A stretch of 64,000 nucleotides of DNA from NCBI GenBank assembly GCA_907163345.1, contig CAJQUN010000335.1:372001-436000 (forward strand), given 5' to 3'. Positions 45,449-56,419 of this stretch are shown piece after piece. Made by a program: the position numbers and the translations under genes. This stretch comes from Haberlea rhodopensis. Lineage: Eukaryota > Streptophyta > Magnoliopsida > Lamiales > Gesneriaceae. The notes under the pieces are model-generated. The model did not search any database and was not told the DNA's origin. It saw only the letters and a program-made list of their open reading frames with translations. Every line of letters starts with the position of its first letter. Position 1 is the first letter of the stretch.

Positions 45449-45461
45449 AGTAGGGGAGAAT
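45449..45461 (+). other. Polypurine tract of Tekay B
   Basis: AGTAGGGGAGAAT directly before the 3' LTR. ATTTCGAGGACGAAAT lies just upstream (45427-45442). Confidence 0.85.
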
Positions 45462-47191
45462 TGTCATGCCTCGATATGAATCATATAATCATATGCACTT
45501 GATATGATTATGGCATAATTATGTGATAATTACGATATAATGTGGACTCGAGTTCGGATGGAATCGAGTGTGAGTAGTAGATATAAAATGAAAGGAATAA
45601 GAGTCAAGATCAAAGAAATGAAACATAATGTACATGGTTGTGAAACATGTAGCAAGAGAGCTATATTATGTATAGGAAGGAGATGAGTTATGTAGTTGGA
45701 CAACAAGTCTACATGAATTAGCATGCATGTGTAGGTTGGTTTGGCATTTGATGTGAATTTGAGTTGCATTTCACATGTATCATGGAAGGTATATATGACC
45801 TACAAATATCTACACCACCACTCTCCAATCTCTCCAACTCTTCTTGGTCTTTCATTGACAATAAAGAGAAGAACTTGGTGTAAAGTGGAAGCAAAGCTAT
45901 TGAGTAAGGTTTAGTACTTAAAGATGTGGATATTATGCTTAATAGTTCCATTTTAACATGTTAATGTAATTTGATATGGTATGGATTGAGTAATTGAAGC
46001 CCTATGAGTTTTAATTAAAGAGTTACTCAAAGACTTGAGTTGTAATGATAGGGAAACATGTTTAGATGAAGGTATACTATGAAGATATCATGTTTGGATG
46101 TGGATTTTGGAGTTTTAGGATATACACCATTAAGATAAGCTCAAAATCGCCATGTTCTGAAATTTTCAGACATCGGCGATCGATCGTGAGCCTTATGGCG
46201 ATCGAGCCGAAACAGAGTAGAATACATGGCGATCGATCGCGAGTGAACATAACATTTGGGCGATCGATCGCGAAGAAGTGGCGATCGATCGCGATGGATA
46301 GAACATTTTGGCGATCTATCGGTGAAAAGTGGCGATCGATCGCTAGGGTTGAAGTTTTGAAAAATGTTATATTTTGTGGACTTTGATTTTGAAGCCTATT
46401 ATAACATGATATATTGTTGATATTTGTTGTGGCGTCATCACAGTGGACATGACAACGAGGCAGTTAAACATTGATGCCTGATTTCTACGTGTTGACGTAC
46501 GAGTATTGAGGTTTGATTATGTGATGTTGCTTTTATCTGTTGGAATTATGATATATGATGGTGAGAATCATATTTGCATACATTTATATTGTTGAGACAT
46601 ATGGTGGATGTCATATGAGAGATATGTCATTGTTGGGCATATTGTTTGGCTGTTATAACATGTGAGGATGGTTATATGATATGTGCTGTCAATATGGGAC
46701 GTGAAGGCTGAGCCACTGACATATTGAGCTGATAGGCATATCATCGGTCCTGTTATAACAGGTTGATAGTTGAGATATGTCATGACATATTTGCATTTGG
46801 TGATGCATACATAACAATCAGTATTGAGATTTTACGATGATGATTATCGTACTCTGTCTTTCTTATTGATATAGAACTGAGATAGTTGATTATCGATACT
46901 TATATTGTGTGATTGTTTATGTAGGGGACTCATAGACGTGTGGAGCCGGGATCGTGAGTTGCATTCTGCTGCGAGCTGAACCACTGCTTAGGAGTTGAAC
47001 ATCGTTAGGTTGTGAATACGTACATGCGATGTTCATGTGTTGTATATTATGTCAGGTTGTATTAAAATTTCGTAACTGTTGTAAGAACTGACATAGTAAA
47101 AACTCTTAACTTAGTGTATTTTATTACTTAACTCCTACTCACATGTATATAATATTGAATACATAATGGATTAAGTAGCGAGGACCATGCA
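45462..47191 (+). mobile_element. 3' LTR of Tekay B
   Basis: TGTCATGCCTCGATATG to GACCATGCA, 1730 bp, matching 38861-40679 with numerous differences. Confidence 0.9.
46175..46344. repeat. CGATCGATCG palindrome cluster (7 units)
   Basis: Partner of 39615-39812. Different units are intact: here the third to fifth are perfect GCGATCGATCGCG, while the second is cut to GCGATCGAGCC. Confidence 0.88.
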
Positions 47192-47196
47192 GATAT

Positions 47197-47244
47197 TGCA
47201 AGACAATCTTAATTCTCAATGTAGAGAATTACCATGCTCCAACA
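47197..47244 (-). mobile_element. U copia LTR, right fragment
   Basis: TGCAAGACAATCTTAATTCTCAATGTAGAGAATTACCATGCTCCAACA completes the U LTR interrupted at 38860. It ends with the canonical CCAACA. Confidence 0.8.
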
Positions 47245-48570
47245 TAAAAAGAATACTCGCTCAAAATTAGCTATTCCAAGCATTTCAATTCATCCCATAT
47301 AAAAAATAACCTTGCTGAAAAATTATGGTGCAACTCTCACTTTTTGGCTCTCTTGGAAGTTAGTCAGCCATCGATATGAATTTCCAGCATACCCTTCATC
47401 AATGACAAACCAATTCCGGTATGCAAAACCGTGGACTTGCTAACGTTACCCATCCTCTATCATGGCAACTTGGGGACATCGGCATGCCATAAGGATGTAC
47501 ATGTCCTTTTTTCAGAGGACGTCATGAAAGGAGATAATGTTTGCTTCATTATCATTACTTACATTTACTGACTCAGAGTAATTGACCGAACCCACTCCAA
47601 CTTTTGAACAATTTTTCTTGATGTGGCCAGATTGTCCACATCCTCAATAGACTTTCTTCGCAGAGTTTTTCTTTCTCCAATTATGAGCTACCATTACAGA
47701 AATTTTCATGTGAACTTTTACTCACGCCAAGTCTCCTCTCTTCAGAAAGAAGCTTATGAGTAACAACTGAGAAAATGATTTTCTTCTTTCCATTAATCAA
47801 GGCCTGATCCTCATACGAACATGGAAGAGACTAGATGAGTCTCAAGGCCTGATCCTCATAATCAATTACAACTCCAATAGATTCAAGCTCTGAAATGATG
47901 TAATTGAGAACATTTAAATCATCTGAAATAATATACCATTTTTCATTCACAATGTATGAAACTGCTCTTTCAGATAAACCCGATTTGAGACGCCTTTGTC
48001 AAATACAATTATTTTAGCTTTTCCGAGAGTTCCTTTGCAGTAGATATTCCATACACATTTGCAAGACTCAATTTAGCCAGGCACATACGAATTGCACTTG
48101 CTGCTCTCAAATAAATCTTTATTGCTCATTCCAGCATTGCCAATTGCACTAGCCTTTCCACCAGTCGAGCAAGAAGCGCTCCTACTTTCGGGCAATACTC
48201 CACCCTTCAATGCATTGTGTAAACCAGTTGAATCAATACATCAATGACTTGCACTAGCCACCAGCCAAAATTGATTTTACCATCAAATTTTTCCACATCA
48301 AATCAGAGTGCTTGAAACTCTGCTTCCTGGCATTGTCTTGTGATACTTTGATGATTTTACAATAGACCTGAATAGTACACACTAAGTAAGTTCACAGTAA
48401 AGATAGAATCTCCACCTTTCCTAGATGAACTTCAAATTCCCAGGATTTTGGCGGGGTTACAATATCGCACTTAAATACAAACCTCCTTAACCGAACCCCC
48501 TTAGCCAATACATATCCATCTACCACACCAAAGCTCCAACACAGCAAAAAGACCCATGCTCTAATGCCAC
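47245..48570 (-). pseudogene. U internal region with copia-type gag, broken
   Basis: Minus strand, from the primer-binding site at 48558-48569 (TGGCATTAGAGC, degraded tRNA-Met type). The gag shows VEKFDGKINFGWW, then RAASAIRMCLAKLSL...STAKELSEKL and, near 47610-47640, a CGQSGHIKKNC zinc-knuckle core. Many stops and shifts. After the knuckle only about 350 bp remain before the LTR, with no protease, integrase or RT. The internal region of about 1.3 kb is thus gag-only, like the TR-GAG class of non-autonomous copia elements. Confidence 0.7.
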
Positions 48571-48571
48571 T

Positions 48572-49135
48572 TGTTGGGAATTTGACCCTCTAAATGTAGC
48601 AAGGATCTTTACTTTTATGGGAAAAGAAATAAAAAGGAGAAATAATAATGACACAAGGAAAACGTGGAAAACTCCTAACCACCATGACCAAAGAAAAAAA
48701 ATACACCATATGAAAATGATTACAACCACAAACTTTCTCTACTTACCCCAAAGACATCGACGAAGCTTTCCCACTAGCCAAACTTTATACACACCTCTTC
48801 TTTACAAGAAGGACACTTAATAAACTATTTTCTAACGTGGAAGATCAGTCCAAACTACAACCACAAAGCATACTTACAATCTTACAAGATTCTAAAAAAA
48901 ACAGATGAATTCTCTTAAAGCCAAAAGTTGCTAGATAAGCTATTGACTGGTGCACTGAAGGACCAACTCTTCTTTTATACCAAAGGAGTTGGCCCGATGT
49001 TGGACAAAAAGGCCCAACTCCACCATTCTTCACCTTGCGACTTGTTTTCCCACAACACTCCATATCGATGAAGATCTTCATATGTTTTACTACTAACACA
49101 TAATTCTCAATGTATAGAATTACTATGCTCCAGCA
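48572..49135 (-). mobile_element. U copia LTR, array copy 2
   Basis: TGTTGGGAATTTGACCC to ATGCTCCAGCA, about 564 bp. The primer-binding site lies to its left and it is followed by a shortened internal segment. Confidence 0.85.
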
Positions 49136-49439
49136 TAGAAAAAATACTCGCTCAGAATTAACTATTCCAAGCATTTCAATTCGGCCAATGTCGAAAAATA
49201 AATTGCTGAAAATTATAGTGCAACTCCTACTTTTTGGCTCTCTTGGAAGTAAATCAGCCATCGACAAGAAATTCCACCACACCCTGCATAAATGCCAAAC
49301 AAATTCCCAAGAAATTGGTTGGCTCACAATGTCCTACTTAAATACAAACCTCCTCGGCAGAACCTCCATAGCCCAAACGTATCCGTCTTCCACATCAAAG
49401 CTCCACTGCATCAAAAAAGACCCATGATCTGATGCCACT
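49136..49439 (-). mobile_element. U internal segment, gag deleted (304 bp)
   Basis: The left part matches 47245-47420 and the right part matches the 5' leader with the primer-binding-site remnant (AGTGGCATCAGATC on minus). Gag has been removed between two ATTCCCA words (junction near 49302-49310). Confidence 0.8.
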
Positions 49440-50008
49440 TGTTGGGAATTTGACCTTCAAATTTACCAAGGATCTGTACTTTTTATGGGTAAATAAAGCA
49501 AATGGAGAAATAATAATGACACAAGGATAACGTAGAAATCTCCCAAATTAGGAGAAAAACCACCATGACCAAAGAAAAAAATACACCATATGAAAAATTA
49601 TTACAACCATAAAATTTCTCTCCTTACCCCAAAAGCCAAACTTTACACACATCTATCCTTTACAATAAGGACACTTAATAAAATCTTTTCTAATGTGGAA
49701 TATCAGTCAAAACTGCAACCATAGAGCATGCTTAGAATCTTACAAGATTCTAAAAAAAGATGAATTCTCTTAAAGCAAAATTTGCCTAGACAAGCTATTA
49801 ACTGGTGCACTTAAAACTGAAGGACCAACTTTCTTTTATAACGAAGGAGTTGGCCTGATGTGGGACAAAATGCCCAACTCCATCATTCTTCACCTTGCGA
49901 CTTTGTTATCCCACAACACTCCATATCGATGAAGATCTTCATAGGTTCTACTACTGACACTGCAAGACAGTCATAATTCTCAATGTATAGAATTATTATG
50001 CTCCAACA
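49440..50008 (-). mobile_element. U copia LTR, array copy 3
   Basis: TGTTGGGAATTTGACC to GCTCCAACA, about 569 bp. Confidence 0.85.
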
Positions 50009-50326
50009 TACACTACGCTCCATTATAGAAAGAATACTCGCTCAAAATTAGCTATTCCAAGCATTTCAATTCGCCCATGTCGAAAAGTAACATTGCTAAA
50101 AAATTATGGTGAAACTCCTACGTTTTGGCTCTCATGGAAGTTAATCAGCCATCGACATGAATTTCCCCCACAGCCTACAAAAATGCCAAACAAATTCCCA
50201 TGAAATTGGTGGGTCACACTGTCCTACTTAAATACAAACCTCCTCGACAAAACCTCCATAGCCAAAACGTATCCGTCTTCCACATCAAACCTCCACCACT
50301 TAAAAAAAGACCCATCTAATGCCAGT
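50009..50326 (-). mobile_element. U internal segment, gag deleted (318 bp)
   Basis: Same deletion junction (AAATTCCCATGAAATTGG, near 50193-50206) as the preceding internal segment. It has an extra CACTACGCTCCATTATAG repeat next to the LTR. Confidence 0.8.
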
Positions 50327-50920
50327 TATTGGGATTTGACCCTCAAATTTACCAAGGATATGTACTTTTTATGGGTAAAGAAAGCAGATTGAGAAATAAT
50401 AATGACACAAGAAAAACGTGGAAAGCTCCTAAATTAGGAGAAAAACCACTATAACCAAAGAAAAAAATACACCATATGAAAAATTATTACAACCACAAAA
50501 TTTTTCTCCTTACCCCAAACACATCCACAAAGTTTTCCCACTAGCCAAACTTTATACACATCTCTCCTTTACAAGAAGGACACTTAATAAAATCTTTTCG
50601 AATGTGAAATATCAGTCAAAACTGCAACCACAGAGCATATTTAGGATCTTACAAGATTATAAAAAATAGATGAATTCTCTTAAAGCCAAAAGTTGCTAGA
50701 CAAGCTATTGACTGATGCACTTGAAACTGAAGGACCAACTCTCATTTTATAACAAAGGAGTTGACCCGATGTGGGACAAAAAGGCCCAACTCCATCATTC
50801 TTCACCTTGCGACTTTGTTATCCCACAACACTCCATATCGATGAAGAACTTCATAGGTTCTACTACTGACACTACAAGACAGTCATAATTCTCAATGTAT
50901 ATAATTACTATGCTCCAGCA
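50327..50920 (-). mobile_element. U copia LTR, array copy 4
   Basis: TTATTGGGATTTGACC (start mutated) to TGCTCCAGCA. The terminal ATACTATGCTCCAGCAT is duplicated just beyond it (to about 50937). Confidence 0.82.
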
Positions 50921-52263
50921 TATACTATGCTCCAGCATAGAAAGAATACTCGTTCGGAATTAACTATTCCAAGCATTTCAATTCGGCCAATGTCAAAAAA
51001 TAACCTTGCTGAAAATTATGGTGCAATTCCTACTTTTTGGCTATTCGGAAAGTTAATCAGCCATCGACATGAATTTCCACCACACCCTGCATATATGCCT
51101 AACCAATTCCCACGTGAAAAGGTGTAGACCCACTAACATTACACGTCATCTACCATGACAACTTGGGGACATTGGCACGCCATAAGGATGTACATGTTTT
51201 TTAGAGGACAACATGGAAGGAGACACTGTTAGCTTCACTATCAATATTTCAATTTACTGCCTTGGAGTACCGAATCCACTCTAGCTTTTGTACAATTTTT
51301 CTTGATGTGACCAGATTGTCAACATCCCAAGAGGTTTTCTTCACATAGTTTTCCTTCTTCCAATTATGAGCTATCATTAAAGAATTTTCATTTGAACTGT
51401 TACTCCCTTTAAGTCTCATATTTTTAGAAAGAAGCTTATGAGTAACATCTGAGAAAATGGTTTTGTCCTTTCCATGAATAAATATATGCTTCATGTGCTC
51501 ATAGGAACATAGAAGAGACCAGATGAGTCTCAAGGCCCGATCTTCATAATCAATTACAACTCAAGTAGGTTCAAGCTCTCCAACAATGCCACTGAGAACA
51601 CTTAAATGATCTAAAATATCATACCCTCATTCCTTCGCAATGTATGAAACTCCTCTTTCAGATACACCCGATTTGAGACGCTTTGTCTGCTACAATTCTT
51701 TTAGTTTTTCCCATTGTTTCTTTGCGGTAGACATTCCATGCACATTTGCAACAATATTTTTTGTCAGACACATAAGGAATGCACTCGCTGCTCTCAAATC
51801 CATACCATCCCAATCTCCTCATTTCAACTTTGGCAATTGCACTAGCCGTTCCACAGTTGAGCTAGTATCACTGCTACTTTCAGGGAATACTCTGCCCTTC
51901 AATGCATTGTATAAACCAGATCGAATCAACACATCATTGACTTGCACTTGCCACAAGCCAAAGTTGATTTACAATCAAATTTCTCCACATCAAATCTGAC
52001 TACACTATACTTCCTGACATTGTCTTATGACACTTTGATGATTTTACAATAGAAATGTATAGTATACACTAAGTAAGTTCACAGGAAAGACAGAATCTCG
52101 ATCATTCCTAGACAGAACTTCAAGATTCCCAAAAAAATTGGTGGGGTCACACTGTCATACTTCAAGACAAACCTCCTCGACAAAACTTCCATAGCCAAAA
52201 CGTATTCTGTCTTCCACATCAAAGGTCCACCAAATCAAAAAAGACCCATGCTCTGATGCAACT
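50921..52263 (-). pseudogene. U internal region with copia-type gag, second copy, broken
   Basis: Colinear with 47245-48570. On minus it includes the primer-binding-site remnant near 52250 (GTTGCATCAGAGC), a gag body with stops, and the zinc-knuckle region near 51280-51325, where Gly-Cys is followed by a stop. The internal region is about 1.34 kb and lacks pol. Confidence 0.72.
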
Positions 52264-52829
52264 TGTTGGGAATTCGACCCTTAAATTTACCAAGGATCTG
52301 TACTTTTTTATGGGTAAAGAAAGCAAAAAGAAAAATAATAATGACACAACAAAAACAACCATGACCACAGAAAATAATATACCATATAAAAAATTATAAC
52401 AACCACAAAATTTCTCTCCTTACCCCAAATACATCCACGAAGCTTTCTCACTAGCCAAACTTTATACACATCTCTCCTTTACAAGAAGGACACTTAATAA
52501 ATCTTTTCTAATGTAGAAGATCAGTCAAAATTGCAACCATAGAGCATACTTAGAATCTTACAATATTCTAAAAAATAGATTGATTCTCTTAAAGCCAAAA
52601 GTTGCTAGACAAACTATTGACTGCTGCACTTAAAACTGAAGGACCAACTCTCCTTTTATAACAAAGGAGTTGGCCCGATGTGGGACAAAAAGCCCAACTC
52701 CATCAATCTTCACCTTGTGACTTTGTTGTCCCACAACACTCCATATCGATGAAGATCCTCATAGATTCTACTACTGACACCTGCAAGATAGTCATAATTC
52801 TCAATGTATAGAATTACTATGCTCCAGCA
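52264..52829 (-). mobile_element. U copia LTR, array copy 5
   Basis: TGTTGGGAATTCGACCC to GCTCCAGCA, about 566 bp. Confidence 0.85.
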
Positions 52830-52948
52830 TAAAAGAATACTATCTTAGAATTAGCTATTCCAAGCATTTCAATTCGGCCCATATTGGAAAATAACCTTGC
52901 TGAAAAATTATGGTGCAACTCCTACTTTTTGGCTATCCTGGAAGTTAA
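52830..52948 (-). mobile_element. U internal fragment, end of array
   Basis: Matches the start of the internal segments up to CTGGAAGTTAAT, where unrelated sequence begins. Confidence 0.8.
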
Positions 52949-53345
52949 TTGTGGCGCCCCAAACATCACCACGTAAACAGACAAAATATGACGTCATTTG
53001 TATAAATATTTTGCATAATCTCCCTGTAATTGGACCTCCAAACAACACACAATGTACATATATAACTCCACAAAATATGACATCTACCCAACTTAAATAT
53101 GACATCAATCACATGCACCAACACTACATGCCATATAAAAATATACACAAGCTCACAGGCGAGCCACAATTATTTTAGCAATAAGTATTATCCTATGAAA
53201 CTTTATTTTAAGTGACAAGGACTTATACATCTCAAACTCAACAGCCCCTATTCCTGTCCCAAACTCTAATGTTTAGGCATGATACCTGTTTCAACAGAAA
53301 TAGTCCCCAAAAGGTTGAGCACACACCAACAATAATAACAGCATA
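52949..53345. mobile_element. Unidentified LTR-like segment
   Basis: Begins TGTGGCGCCCCAAACATCACC directly after U sequence. TGTGGCGCCCC is a common start of plant Ty3 LTRs. The rest is non-coding and I find neither a second end nor a partner LTR. Possibly a truncated LTR. Confidence 0.4.
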
Positions 53346-54089
53346 ATCATAAATGATGTGATTCAATTTTTTCCGTGTTCGGTAGATTTAAGTGTTTGCA
53401 GAAAATAAAAGAAAGACACCAAAATTTTTACGTGGAAAAGGAAAAACCACGGTACCTAAGTCCAGTATGAATTTTCACTATAAATTTTACTTTGATTTAC
53501 AACTCAGACACCAAATAAAAACTTTCGAAAACTAGTATAAGAACAAAAGACCGAACAGACTATGATGTTCTCTCTTCGGAGTCTTTTCTTGCTTAGAAAA
53601 TTCAACCTTTTACAATGAGAATATCACTGGGTATTTATAGGGCTGATCCCGATGGTTAGCTCGCGGGAAATCCGGAACACAATCTCCTCTGACCTGCATT
53701 CATTATTGCACTTTTATTTACGCCGGTTAATTTGTTGGTTACGTCCGGGTCTTCCACTACCTTTGACCAGTATGCCGAGCAGGGTACAATGTTTTTCGGG
53801 GCTTTCTGCTCGGGATATTTCTTGTTCGGTGCTTGCATGGGATTTTACCGAAGAAACCAATTCATCATATCCTATCATCTCACCCCCTGAAGTAAAGCGA
53901 AACGAGAGTATTGGAGTCTCGATTTATCGCCTCGAGGTAAAATCTGCATTTTGACCTGCTCAGAGGTTTTTTCCCGCCCAGAGTTTTCAAAACACCACTC
54001 GATGTTTCGTTTCCTAAGGCTCATCTGAGACCATCCATTCGATTTATTTTGGACGACATGGATTTAAAGACTGTTCACCTGGTCTCCTC
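53346..54089 (+). other. 5' flank of the gypsy-type transposase pseudogene
   Basis: Begins with ACGTGGAAAAGGAAAAACCACGG-type sequence (about 53428), often seen in plant retrotransposon LTR or leader DNA. It then becomes moderately GC-rich with many GCTCGG words. The open frame at 53652-53954 has no motif I recognise. Confidence 0.45.
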
Positions 54090-54097
54090 TATAAATA
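54090..54097 (+). promoter_or_regulatory. TATA box upstream of the transposase pseudogene
   Basis: CTATAAATAC with a pyrimidine-rich start region (TCATTCCCCTTCATTTCC) about 20-30 bp downstream. The first ATG of the gene is at 54207. Confidence 0.6.
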
Positions 54098-55135
54098 CTC
54101 CGTCATTCCCCTTCATTTCCTTCACTTGTTTCATTTTGCTTCCGAGCTAGCATTAGGCGAACGAGCGCCGATTCTTCTCATAATTTTTATCCTCTACTTC
54201 ACCAGTATGTCTTCCTCGTCCCAAGATTCCTCTTTGAGGGCGGTTAACGAATATGACATTTTCATGGGGGAAAAATTTACCAACCTTCTTCCCATGCCGA
54301 CCTCCTCGGATAGCGAGGATACTTTGAGTTCTTCTGGTTCCTCGGCCCTTTGTCAAGAGAACGAACAAAATGATGTAGAACAAGGAATTACTGAGGCCAA
54401 GGTCCCTTGGTACAAAGTCTTCGAGCTGATGATTCATACTAGCCAACAACTCTCTCGCCTCCAAGAGAAATGGGAAATCCCTCAAAGCACCATCCTCATC
54501 ATATCCCCTTCGGGATCACGCCCCCATTTACCCCCAGAGGTTACTTTCCTTTTTATCTGGACCAATTCTGAGGGGTTTACGCTTTTCTATTCCTGCCTTC
54601 TTTCTCACTATTGCGAACTACTTTATTGTTTCCTCAGCCAACTGTTCCCCAACAGTTATAGACTTTTGGTTGATTTCTTTATCGTCATTTCTTACTTAGG
54701 TTTTACCCCACTCGTGAATTATGTCATTGTTTTTTCCAACTAAATAAAAAGGAGGTGGGATCTTTTTTACTTCCCTTCATGAAAGGGGGTAGGTTTCCTT
54801 AAGAACCACCCCTCTTCAATAAAAGGTAGAAGAAATTTTACATTTTTACTCGTCGTCTCAGACTTGGGAGTGTCTCATGCTTTGGAGGGAATGAGTCTCC
54901 GGGGAGGAGGGCCCCTAATCTGCTTCCAACTCACCTCTGAAGCTACCTGCAACACTTTATTAATTTGATTTCTCCCGAGGGCCAAATCAATCAAGGGTCT
55001 CCTCGAGAAAGAACCGTGTCTGTCTGTTCGTCGAAAACTCAGTGACAGTGTATGATCTGGCAGAGCTTATTGACGGCGAACTGTTATACTTGTTCTTGCT
55101 GAGCCCGAAGGGCGCATCACTAAGCATGTACCTCA

Positions 55136-55209
55136 GTGAGTGACTAGATCAACTTTTTTCTACGGATAACAATTACTGCTCGGACTAACCTTATTGTTCC
55201 TTTATGCAG
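55136..55209 (+). other. Intron 1 of the transposase pseudogene
   Basis: GTGAGTGACT donor, TTTATGCAG acceptor with a T-rich run before it, 74 bp. Confidence 0.6.
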
Positions 55210-55724
55210 AGGAAAAAATGGTCCGATGAAAGATGTTGGCCAACCTGAAGGGCAAAATCCATGAAGCGTCGGGCTTCGGAGCAGGTGTCGGGATCAAAGG
55301 ATCCAGCACCTTCGATTGTGGAGACCCTGTCAGTGACTCCCTCTACTTCCCCCATTGTGAACATTACTGATCAGCACGAGGAGGAACCCTTGGTTGCTCG
55401 CTCTTGCAAGAGGGCAGCACCTTAAGGCCATGGTCCCTCTTCAAAAACCCCCCATGCCAAGAAAACCGTGTCTGCAACTCCCCTTTCCTGAACCTCGATC
55501 CTTTTCACAACCAGCCCCTTCTGCTGTTCCCAGCAATGTTCGCCTCCCCCTCGAAAACATGTCCTCACTAGGATTATTCCCCTAACATCCCTTTCCTCAA
55601 AAAACCAGACCACAGAACCTCTCAATCCATCATTTCTTACTCTCCCAACAATCCAGATAGAAAGCTGCTCGGGGAGTTAGCTTTCAGTAACTTTGTGAAT
55701 GATTTTTCCACCTCTTTGGTGAAG

Positions 55725-55800
55725 GTAAGCCAACTTTTTTCTCCCAAAATATTCTAAGTATTTTTGTTCATGCTTATCAATTTATTGTATTCTTTTGCAG
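55725..55800 (+). other. Intron 2 of the transposase pseudogene
   Basis: GTAAGCC donor after GTGAAG, TCTTTTGCAG acceptor, 76 bp. Translation on both sides (DFSTSLVK / ADMMAGELLTQF) is plausible in one phase. Confidence 0.7.
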
Positions 55801-56419
55801 GCCGACATGATGGCGGGCGAGCTCCTGACCCAGTTCCATTCAACCCGAGCAGAGTGCACTGCTCGGCACAAGGAGCGGGATCAGTTTCACGGCATGAGCA
55901 AGGACTTGCAGAAGAATATGGCTATTCTCTAGGAGCAGCAAAATCTGATAAGAAGGCTCAGGAAGTGGCCCAGAAGGCTCTTGACAAAGAGCGAAGAAGG
56001 CCCGAGGAGCTGGAGAAAAAGGAGGCTGACCTCAAAGAGATCAACAATACTCAATCCGAGCAGCACGTTCAAGAAAAAGGTTCCTTTGAGGCTCGGATAG
56101 AGGAAAACTGGTTGACGAGGAAGGCCGACTTTCTGAAATCTGATAAATATGTCAGCACAGTGTCTAACCAGGCCTCTGTATTTTTCGAGCATGGGTTTGA
56201 AGCTTGTGCTCGGCAATTCGAGGCGAATGGTTATCCACCAGAAGGCACCTCCTTGGACTTCCTGAATCAAAAAAACAACCCTGGCCAGTCTTCCTGATGA
56301 TCTTTTTAAATGATAAGAGTTAGGGTTGTAATTTTTTGTTATTTTCTTTTCCAATGTAATCTTTCTCTCATGTAACGCAATTTCTATCATCTTTATTCTT
56401 CGCGTACATTTAACAAAAA

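Larger units (their letters stand above)
38861..47191 (+). mobile_element. Tekay/Del chromovirus 'B', defective
   Basis: LTRs 38861-40679 and 45462-47191, tRNA-Met primer-binding site, polypurine tract, and target duplication AATAT (38856-38860) / GATAT (47192-47196). Removing the element joins ...CTATTAATAT to TGCAAGACAATC..., which matches the intact U LTR (ACACTGCAAGACAGTC at about 49966). Gag and pol are both present but full of stops and shifts. The LTRs differ more than those of A, including a 40-odd bp indel near 39196, so B is older. Confidence 0.92.
54207..56297 (+). pseudogene. 'Putative gypsy-type transposon' (Transposase_28-like) gene, broken
   Basis: The frame from ATG 54207 (MSSSSQDSS) has an acidic Ser-rich leader, then LPPEVTFLFIWTNSEGFTLFYSCLL...LFPNSYRLLVDFFIV. 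This is the order of the plant Transposase_28 ('putative gypsy type transposon') domain; its function is unknown. A TAA at 54741 ends it, and the usual continuation (YFPS.KGVGFLKNHPSSIKG, then DLGVSHALEG) lies just downstream in frame with more stops. Two introns have intact borders: 55136-55209 (GTGAGT...ATGCAG) and 55725-55800 (GTAAGC...TTGCAG). The last exon encodes a coiled-coil-rich part (TRAECTARHKERDQFHGMSKDLQK; KEADLKEINN) and FFEHGFEACARQFEANGYPPEG. It has a stop near 55930 and a frameshift near 55945. Confidence 0.75.

Noticed and set aside
48845..49427. A 160-residue minus frame and a 105-residue plus frame across a U LTR and its internal segment
   Set aside because: They straddle the LTR boundary and do not match gag. 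Equivalent positions in the other U copies contain stops.
55394..55625. Overlapping Pro-rich frames within the transposase pseudogene
   Set aside because: They fall in exon 2 of the pseudogene, a low-complexity Ser/Pro-rich linker, and are read in other phases.
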